Assembly: GCA_020025275.1 (NCBI GenBank)
Contig: JAHHSI010000005.1
Coordinates: forward strand, 1-64,000
Direction: 5' to 3'
DNA length: 64,000 nt
Source of the DNA: Oscillospiraceae bacterium
GTDB taxonomy: Bacteria; Bacillota; Clostridia; Oscillospirales; Oscillospiraceae
Made by a program: the position numbers and the translations under genes. Positions 58,485 through 64,000 of the stretch are shown in pieces; position 1 is the first letter of the stretch; each line of letters opens with the position of its first letter. Under the pieces are notes generated by a model. That model did not search any database, was not told the origin of the DNA, and saw only the letters and a list, made by a program, of their open reading frames with translations.

Positions 58485-59346
58485 CTTCTGCCCTGCCAAA
58501 AATACTATACGTTGACCAGACCCGTTCCATTTCGGAGAAGGTACTGGAAACTTCCTCATTCTTCTGCTGACCAATCGCCACGATCAGCGCGTTCAAAAGG
58601 CTCAGTGGTGCCGTCATCGAGTCAACAAAAGAGATCATATCACTGCCCACCAACAAAGAGGCACACGCGGACTTGTACAAGGGGGACATCTTACTGTCGG
58701 TGATAGCGATCACGTCCGCTCCGTGACTCTTGGCAAAGTTGACGGCACTGACGGAAACCTTGGAGTAGCGCGGAAAACTGAGCCCCAGGAGAATATCACC
58801 CGGCCCGATATGGATGAGCTGCTCAAAAATTTCACCGCCGCCGAAATTCTCCACCAGTGTGACATTCTTGAAGATCCATTGAAGATAGAAATTCAGATAG
58901 CCTGCCAGAAATGCAGAAGAGCGCACGCCCAAAATATAGATGTGCTGGGCATTGATCAGCTTCTCCACCACAAGATTAAAAGCATCACGGTCCACATTTT
59001 CCAGGGCCTCATGGATGCTGACCATGTCCCGGTGCAGTACATTTTCCAGCACATCCTGCCCCATCATCTGATTCCGGGAGACCTCGATGCGCTGAATGGA
59101 TGTCAGCCTTCCCCGGATCAGCTCCTGCAGCGCCTTTTGCATATCGGGGTAGCCCGTATAGCCCAGCTGTGCAGCAAAGCGCACCACGGTGGATTCACTG
59201 GCGTGGGCGGCCCGTCCCAGGCGGCCGGCGGTCATGAAGGCCGCCTTATCATAATTTTCCAGAATGTAGTCGGCGATCCGCTTCTGCCCCTTGGAGTAGG
59301 TCTCCATATTGGACTGGATGATATGCAGTACGTTTTTGATCATCAC
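58477..59346 (-). CDS. MurR/RpiR-family transcription regulator
   Basis: 289 residues: an N-terminal HTH_6 domain (GQKRIADYILENYDKAAFMT, then ASESTVVRFAAQLGYTGYPD, residues ~19-75) and a C-terminal SIS sugar-phosphate-binding domain (IYILGVRSSAFLAGYLN near 132, DVIAITDSKMSPL near 210). Such regulators respond to phosphosugars. Its neighbours (flavoprotein, rluB) are not sugar genes, so targets are probably elsewhere. Confidence 0.9.
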   Translation of the reverse strand: MMIKNVLHIIQSNMETYSKGQKRIADYILENYDKAAFMTAGRLGRAAHASESTVVRFAAQLGYTGYPDMQKALQELIRGRLTSIQRIEVSRNQMMGQDVLENVLHRDMVSIHEALENVDRDAFNLVVEKLINAQHIYILGVRSSAFLAGYLNFYLQWIFKNVTLVENFGGGEIFEQLIHIGPGDILLGLSFPRYSKVSVSAVNFAKSHGADVIAITDSKMSPLYKSACASLLVGSDMISFVDSMTAPLSLLNALIVAIGQQKNEEVSSTFSEMERVWSTYSIFGRAEDE

Positions 59347-60056
59347 GCATCCTCCCCCTTCAGTGCAGCGATCTCATGGTCCTTCAGATACCGCCACTGC
59401 CCCGGCTTCAAATCGCCCAGGCAGAGCGTGTGCTCGGCGATCCGCTGCAGACGCAGCACCTGCAGGCCGCACTGCTGACACATCCGCCGGATCTGGCGGT
59501 TTTTTCCCTCGTGGATCACGATTTCCAACAAGGCCCGTGTGTCGTTCCCTTGGAGCAGCCGTACCTGTGCCGGACGGATGGGCTCTGCGTCGATGGATCG
59601 AATGGCCCCAAGCCGCGCCGCTGCGCCGCGGATCTGGCCGCATACGGTCACACGGTAGGTTTTATTCACTTCCCCGCGGGGATGGAGCAGACGCTGCGTC
59701 AGCGCGCCATCGTTGGTAAAGAGCAGCAGTCCCTCGGAATCCATGTCCAGCCGCCCCACCGGGAAAACCCTCTCTGCACAATCCGCCACCAGCTGTGCCG
59801 CCGTTTTCCGTCCCCGCTCATCAGAGACGGTGGTCACATATCCCCGGGGCTTATTGAGCATCAGATAGACCGGTTCCGGGCGCGCAGCAAGCGGTTTCCC
59901 ATCGATCTCGATGGTGTCCTGCTCTATATCGGCACTCTCCCCCAGCCGGGCAATTCTGCCGTTCACACAAACACGCCCGGCACGCAGCAGCTCTTCTGAT
60001 GCGCGCCGGGAGCAGACACCCGCCCGGGCAATAATTTTTTGTAATCGCTCCGTCAT
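59343..60056 (-). CDS. rluB: Ribosomal large-subunit pseudouridine synthase RluB type
   Basis: Isomerises uridine in 23S rRNA helix 69/80-90. An S4 domain (MTERLQKIIARAGVCSRRAS) precedes the catalytic domain with PVGRLDMDSEGLLLFTNDG (near residue 96), whose aspartate is catalytic. RLLHPRGEVNKTYRV follows. 237 residues is usual. It overlaps the carboxypeptidase gene by four bases. Confidence 0.93.
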   Translation of the reverse strand: MTERLQKIIARAGVCSRRASEELLRAGRVCVNGRIARLGESADIEQDTIEIDGKPLAARPEPVYLMLNKPRGYVTTVSDERGRKTAAQLVADCAERVFPVGRLDMDSEGLLLFTNDGALTQRLLHPRGEVNKTYRVTVCGQIRGAAARLGAIRSIDAEPIRPAQVRLLQGNDTRALLEIVIHEGKNRQIRRMCQQCGLQVLRLQRIAEHTLCLGDLKPGQWRYLKDHEIAALKGEDA

Positions 60057-60856
60057 GGTGCGTTTCCTTCCTCCTGCTTTGCCAAGTGGGCAAAGCCGTA
60101 ATCATAAAGTGCGGCGTGATCACGCCAGTCGGCGCCGTCATTGAGGGTCACAGCCACCAACAGCCGCCCCTCACGCACGGCGCAGCTGACGAGCGTCCGT
60201 CCGGCGGCCTTCGTATAACCGGTCTTTAGCCCGATACAGCCCTCCACATCCCGCAAAAGCCGATTGTGGTTGGTCATGGTCCGACTCCCTACGCTGGCCT
60301 GTTTTGTGGAAGCGATCCGCATCAATCCGGGATGCTGCGCAGCGCAGACCGCCAGCCGTGCCATATCCCGCGCGGTAGAGTAATGCGCCTCATCATCCAG
60401 CCCATTGGGATTAGCAAACGAAGTGTCCGCCATCCCCAAGATTCTGGCCTTGTGGTTCATCTCGGCCACAAAGGCGTCCACGCTGCCGCTGCTGGCTTCG
60501 GCCAGTGCCAGCGCAGCATCGTTGCCACTGCACAAAAGGAGGCCATACAGCAGCTCTTCGACCGTGACCTGCTCCCCCACCTTCAAATACATGGAGGAAC
60601 CTTCTGTCATGTGAGTTTCCTTTACAGTTATTGTTTTATAAGGAGAATCGTGCTCAAGTGCTACCAGCGCCGTCATTATTTTCGTGGTGCTGGCAATCAG
60701 CATCCGCTGATCCGCATTTTTTTCGTAGAGCACCTCACCTGTCTCACCGTTCATCAAAATGGCCGCATGAGCAGAGACTTCCGGCTGCGCAGCACTGCAT
60801 GGAACGACTCCCAACAGTAGTCCAACCACGCATAAAATCGTCCATATTTTCTCCAT
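60053..60856 (-). CDS. D-alanyl-D-alanine carboxypeptidase, short form
   Basis: Secreted penicillin-binding protein that trims peptidoglycan stems. The signal peptide runs to about residue 23 (MEKIWTILCVVGLLLGVVPC). The S11 peptidase motifs are SxxK in IASTTKIMTALVAL (near residue 57), SxN in CSGNDAALALAEA (near 117) and KTG in GLKTGYTKAAGRTLV (near 215). The 267-residue product ends right after the peptidase domain and lacks the usual C-terminal stalk domain and membrane anchor. Its place beside rluB and ytfJ resembles Bacillus dacB, a sporulation carboxypeptidase. Confidence 0.9.
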   Translation of the reverse strand: MEKIWTILCVVGLLLGVVPCSAAQPEVSAHAAILMNGETGEVLYEKNADQRMLIASTTKIMTALVALEHDSPYKTITVKETHMTEGSSMYLKVGEQVTVEELLYGLLLCSGNDAALALAEASSGSVDAFVAEMNHKARILGMADTSFANPNGLDDEAHYSTARDMARLAVCAAQHPGLMRIASTKQASVGSRTMTNHNRLLRDVEGCIGLKTGYTKAAGRTLVSCAVREGRLLVAVTLNDGADWRDHAALYDYGFAHLAKQEEGNAP

Positions 60857-60897
60857 AGAACCATCCTCTCTATCGATCATGGTTCCAGTCTATTCAT

Positions 60898-61293
60898 TTA
60901 AAACTCGGATTTTTCCTTTTTCTTGTCGATATAGCTCTCCACACGATCCATCACCTGCGGAACCATTTCAATGACACGATCCGCCGTAGAAATGGCCGGA
61001 GTACCCACGGGCATCATCCGTGTCACGCCGTCTTTCACGACCAGAAAGGCCACCGGATCTACCTTCACACCGGCCGTGCTGCCGCCGCCAAACTTTGCGG
61101 CACCGGCCTGCTTTCCATAATCACCACCGCCGCAGCCAAAACCGAAGCTGAGGCGTGTGACCGGGATCAGCGTCACACCGTCTGCTGTGGTGATGGGCTG
61201 GCCGACGATGGTGTTGGAGTCCACCATTTCACGGATCTTGTCCATGGAACTCTCCATGAGCTCCGTCAAGGATTTCTTTTCATTCTTTTCCAT
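60898..61293 (-). CDS. ytfJ: GerW-family sporulation protein YtfJ
   Basis: 131-residue protein of the YtfJ/GerW family; spores of Bacillus mutants germinate poorly. The family core is TIVGQPITTADGVTLIPVTR with SFGFGCGGGDYG and the glycine-rich AKFGGGSTAGVKVDPVAFL. The start is ATG 61293, preceded by AAAGGA; it overlaps the DUF2953 gene by 14 bases. The DUF2953-ytfJ pair is a conserved sporulation unit. Confidence 0.92.
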   Translation of the reverse strand: MEKNEKKSLTELMESSMDKIREMVDSNTIVGQPITTADGVTLIPVTRLSFGFGCGGGDYGKQAGAAKFGGGSTAGVKVDPVAFLVVKDGVTRMMPVGTPAISTADRVIEMVPQVMDRVESYIDKKKEKSEF

Positions 61294-61978
61294 CGTATGA
61301 TTCCTTTCCAACGCTTTGCGCATTCTGTGTAGTTGTTGTCGGCTCTTCTTTCACAGCCGGTTGTTTCTTCCATTTCATATACCATCGCAGCACCGGCACC
61401 GCCATGGTGAGTACAATGCTGAGGAGGTCTCCCACACGAAAACGAAGCCCGACCGTCCCCTCAATGGAGGTATGCTGCCTCTCAAAATCCGCCTCCAGAT
61501 GAATATGCGGATCGGGAATTTGCAGCAGCTGCTCCAATTGCGGCATGACCACCCACATGGCACTGTTGGCCCAGCCGTACACCTGTGCCAGCTGCGCAGG
61601 ATCCTCTCCGCCGAAGGTGATCGCCAGCTGCATCGGGTGCACAAGCATCCGTCGCCGTGTCTTACGAAGCGCCTTTTTCAGCGCCTCCCAGAAAACCGGC
61701 AACGCCGGTCGAAGCTCACGGAAGGTGGGACGCGGGGCTTTTTTCTCCTCCTCACTGTCCGTCTCCTTCAGCGGTTTCTTGCCTTCTTTTTCCCTTTTTT
61801 TCGACGCCTTGGCCCGCTTCCTTTTCTTTTCCGGTGCAGGCATCAGATCGATTTTTATAGGACCCACCGTTGCCGCCACATATAGCTTTTCACCAAAAGC
61901 AATCGTTATGCCCACACGCAACAGCAGGACTATCAGGAGCAGCACCAGGATCGCTCCAATGATCCACCAAACGACCAC
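61280..61978 (-). CDS. DUF2953 membrane protein (YtfI-like)
   Basis: 232 residues. One N-terminal membrane helix (IIGAILVLLLIVLLLRVGIT) is followed by a lysine-rich stretch (APEKKRKRAKASKKREKEGK). A conserved DUF2953 domain ends in LRFRVGDLLSIVLTMAVPVL, likely a second membrane-associated segment. The start is GTG 61978 after GGAGGGGG. Pairing with ytfJ is conserved in spore formers, so a sporulation role is likely but undefined. Confidence 0.87.
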   Translation of the reverse strand: MVVWWIIGAILVLLLIVLLLRVGITIAFGEKLYVAATVGPIKIDLMPAPEKKRKRAKASKKREKEGKKPLKETDSEEEKKAPRPTFRELRPALPVFWEALKKALRKTRRRMLVHPMQLAITFGGEDPAQLAQVYGWANSAMWVVMPQLEQLLQIPDPHIHLEADFERQHTSIEGTVGLRFRVGDLLSIVLTMAVPVLRWYMKWKKQPAVKEEPTTTTQNAQSVGKESYDGKE

Positions 61979-62005
61979 ACGGCCCCCTCCTTTCCCTGGT
62001 CTGTC

Positions 62006-62593
62006 TTATTGTGCAGGCGGTATTTCTTCGATCAATTCCCCGTTCTCATCCAGACGCATCTGTCCGTCCGCCTCCAGACCGGGCATTTCCGGTAGATCCT
62101 CCAGTGAGTCGAGGTGGAACGAGCGCAAAAATGTCTTTGTTGTCCGATAGAGATGCGGGCGCCCGGGCACCTGCAGCCGGCCGCACTCCTCGATCAGATG
62201 GCGATCCAGCAGGAGTCCCAGCGTATAGGAGCTGTCCACGCCGCGGATCTGGTCCACGTAGGCACGGGTCGTCGGCTGGTAGTAGGCGATGATGGTCAGG
62301 ACCTCCAGCGCCGGCTGGCTCAACTTGGCCGGTTTCCGGATCTCGAACGCCTTGCGGATCATCTCCGCATATTCCGGTGCCGAACACAGCTGATAGCTGT
62401 CCTCCATTCGCACCAGACGGATCCCGCGGCGCTCGAAGCTGTAGTAGTCCATCAGTTTTTGCAGGACCACCTTGACCGTGGCGGCATCCAGATCGGTGGC
62501 CACGCAGATCCGGTCCACAGAGACCGGCTCCCCGGAGGCGAACAGGATGCCCTCAATGGCCGCCTCAATTTCCTTCATTTCCAGATTATCCAT
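62006..62593 (-). CDS. scpB: Segregation and condensation protein B
   Basis: Winged-helix partner of ScpA in the SMC condensin. 195 residues with LEMKEIEAAIEGILFASGEP at the N-terminus and KLSQPALEVLTIIAYYQPTT (near 92) with IRGVDSSYTLGLLLDRHLIE (near 118), the family core. Its ATG abuts the scpA stop. Confidence 0.94.
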   Translation of the reverse strand: MDNLEMKEIEAAIEGILFASGEPVSVDRICVATDLDAATVKVVLQKLMDYYSFERRGIRLVRMEDSYQLCSAPEYAEMIRKAFEIRKPAKLSQPALEVLTIIAYYQPTTRAYVDQIRGVDSSYTLGLLLDRHLIEECGRLQVPGRPHLYRTTKTFLRSFHLDSLEDLPEMPGLEADGQMRLDENGELIEEIPPAQ

Positions 62594-63381
62594 TATGTCC
62601 TCACTTCATTTTCGGGTTCGTCGCTTTGCCATGTGACCGTACAGTCAGAACTGGGGCCGGCCAGATGGATCATGCGGTTGCGGCACAGCTCCAGCACGGC
62701 CATAAAGGTGGCCACCAGCTCACTGCGGCTTTTACTGCCGCGAAAAAGCAGCAAAAATCGGGTAATGCCGCCTGTTTTAAGCCGCTGCAGCAGTTCTCTG
62801 GCCTTTGTCTCCACGGAATAGGGTTCCCGCTTGACAATATCTTCAAAGGCACTGATGGGCGACGTGTCGATCTGCCCGCGGCGATCCAGAACCTCCTGCA
62901 TGGCGATGATTAGATCGCCCGGTTCTTGACTGTATTCGTAAATCTTTCCCCGCTTGACCGGTTCCGGGCCGCGGGTAATGACACTGCGGCCAAACTCATT
63001 CAGCTCGCCCATGCGCTCGGTGAGACGCTTGATCTTCAAATAGCACTCACTCCGCTGCCGCTCTTCCAGCGATTTGATGAGGGCATCCATCTCATTTTGC
63101 GCCTCTTCATCCTCAATGGACAGCAGCATCCGGGTTTTAATATACATCAGATGGGCGGCCATGGTCACAAACTCACTGGCCACTTCCAGATCCATTTTCT
63201 GGCGCTGCTCCAGATAGGCCAGATATTGATCCAAGATCAGGGCAATGGGAATATCCTGGATCTCAATTTTATTTTTACTCAGCAAAAAGAGGATCAGATC
63301 CAGAGGGCCTTCAAAATCCTCCATGGTCTCACTGGCTTTGGTCTGGACCACTTTTTCCAGTTTAAAAATCGGATTATCCAA
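62593..63381 (-). CDS. scpA: Segregation and condensation protein A
   Basis: Kleisin subunit that bridges SMC heads. 262 residues, with the N-terminal kleisin motif FEGPLDLILFLLSKNKIEIQ (near residue 23), the helical AAHLMYIKTRMLLSIEDEEA and a C-terminal winged helix (ITRFLLLFRGSKSRSELVAT, near 212). Overlapping with scpB indicates coupled translation. Confidence 0.94.
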   Translation of the reverse strand: MDNPIFKLEKVVQTKASETMEDFEGPLDLILFLLSKNKIEIQDIPIALILDQYLAYLEQRQKMDLEVASEFVTMAAHLMYIKTRMLLSIEDEEAQNEMDALIKSLEERQRSECYLKIKRLTERMGELNEFGRSVITRGPEPVKRGKIYEYSQEPGDLIIAMQEVLDRRGQIDTSPISAFEDIVKREPYSVETKARELLQRLKTGGITRFLLLFRGSKSRSELVATFMAVLELCRNRMIHLAGPSSDCTVTWQSDEPENEVRT

Positions 63382-63392
63382 TCATTGACACC

Positions 63393-64000
63393 TCAAATAC
63401 CTACGATAAAAGTAAACAAGTCGAAAATCGACCAGATCAGCTGGTTTAGCCATCCGCCGCCTGCACCGCTAAGCACCAACACCCACAAAAGGATCATGCC
63501 CACATGCTCATAGCGCAGGAGCCATGCATACTGGCGGTCAGGCAGCAGGGCAAAAAGCACTTTCGAGCCGTCCAACGGCGGAATGGGAATCAGATTAAAT
63601 AGGCCCAAACCGATGGAGAGCAGCGCCGTGCGCAGGAAAAACACCATCAGCGTGCTGACCCATGCGGCCTGGGGCAGCACCTGTCCGGCTCCCTGTGCAA
63701 GCAAAACACACAGGAACGCCAGCAAAAAGTTGGAGGCCGGCCCGGCCAGAGCTGTCAGCGCCATGCCCTGCTTCGGTTTCTTGAAGTAGTTGGGGTTCAC
63801 CGGCACGGGCTTGGCCCAGCCAAACCCCACGAATACCATCATGCCAAGGCCGACCCAGTCGATGTGCCGCAGCGGGTTCAGGCTCAGCCGATGCTGCTGC
63901 TTCGCCGTGGGATCTCCCAGCGCCAGCGCCGCAAGACCATGACATAATTCGTGGACCGTCAGGCATAGAAACACAGATACCAGACGCAATACCATATCCT
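63393..64000 (-). CDS. Site-2 protease family (M50) membrane protein, partial
   Basis: Intramembrane metalloprotease. The zinc motif HExxH is in LTVHELCHGLAALALGD (near residue 15 of the visible part). The second motif is FNLIPIPPLDGSKVLFAL (near 140), with several hydrophobic helices between. An in-frame ATG lies at 63995, but homologs usually have extra N-terminal residues, so the gene probably begins beyond the window. It precedes scpA by 11 bases, a common Firmicutes arrangement. The substrate is unknown. Confidence 0.88.
   Translation of the reverse strand, partial: DMVLRLVSVFLCLTVHELCHGLAALALGDPTAKQQHRLSLNPLRHIDWVGLGMMVFVGFGWAKPVPVNPNYFKKPKQGMALTALAGPASNFLLAFLCVLLAQGAGQVLPQAAWVSTLMVFFLRTALLSIGLGLFNLIPIPPLDGSKVLFALLPDRQYAWLLRYEHVGMILLWVLVLSGAGGGWLNQLIWSIFDLFTFIVGI

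Noticed and set aside
1..64000. CRISPR arrays, tRNA, rRNA, insertion sequences or prophage
   Set aside because: No regularly spaced repeats, cloverleaf genes, transposase or phage genes were seen on either strand.

Overview
This window is a chromosomal segment of an endospore-forming member of the Firmicutes, most likely class Clostridia. The fairly GC-rich sequence (judged by eye, not computed) and the gene families suggest the Oscillospiraceae (Flavonifractor/Oscillibacter/Intestinimonas-like); that family-level placement is inference. Endospore formation is supported by sigF with spoIIAA/AB, sigE with spoIIGA, spoVM, a sipL-like SPOCS/LysM gene, yunB and ytfJ. There are no tRNA or rRNA genes, CRISPR arrays, insertion sequences or prophage. 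Almost all genes lie on the minus strand, in long, tightly overlapping operons. The plus strand carries rpmB, an SOS-type small ORF, the RNase P RNA, an amino-acid ABC transporter, nth and one XRE regulator.

Layout. 0.3-10 kb: one minus-strand operon from hprK through a ROK kinase, murB, rapZ, yvcK, whiA and a cysteine-rich redox family protein to dnaE, joining carbon control, wall-precursor supply and replication. 10-13.6 kb: rpmB (+), a DUF2500 protein and the pcrA helicase (-). Divergent from pcrA is a 37-residue membrane peptide behind a strong promoter covered by LexA-type operators. 13.6-14.8 kb: the only long gene-free stretch, with two large hairpins and possible decayed coding. 14.8-16.4 kb: the spoIIA operon, whose apparent promoter overlaps the valS terminator. 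16.4-19.4 kb: valS with a T-box leader. 19.5-23.8 kb: murD-yunB-ligA. 23.8-26.7 kb (+): rnpB and a substrate-binding/permease/ATPase operon behind a palindromic operator. 26.8-30.3 kb: rarA, DUF951, a 32-residue membrane peptide, then a 50-residue membrane protein, spoVM and sipL. Several of these small genes were found by reading the sequence between the larger ORFs. 30.4-31.9 kb (+): nth and an XRE regulator. 31.9-33.6 kb: spoIIGA-sigE. 33.6-45.6 kb: a housekeeping operon yicC-remA-gmk-rpoZ-priA-def-fmt-rsmB-rlmN-prpC-prkC-rsgA. 45.6-47.6 kb: RseC-like, DUF5685 and J-domain genes, all cysteine-rich. 47.6-49.8 kb: cdaA-cdaR (c-di-AMP). 49.8-53.2 kb: DUF3343 with a class V aminotransferase, then carD-ispD-ispF. 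53.5-64 kb: a GNAT enzyme, then M50 protease-scpA-scpB-DUF2953-ytfJ-DD-carboxypeptidase-rluB-RpiR-flavoprotein-cmk-plsC-ispH/S1.

Taken together, the window couples envelope precursor synthesis (murB, murD, ispD/F/H, plsC, carboxypeptidase), translation (valS, rpmB, def, fmt, rsmB, rlmN, rsgA, S1), replication and repair (dnaE, priA, pcrA, ligA, rarA, nth, scpAB) and early sporulation control. The least explained items are the SOS-type membrane peptide at 13.47 kb, the small membrane proteins around spoVM, the promoter-in-terminator arrangement before spoIIAA, and a possible internal translation start that would release free S1 from the IspH-S1 fusion. Promoters, operators and terminators are read by eye from consensus and have not been tested.
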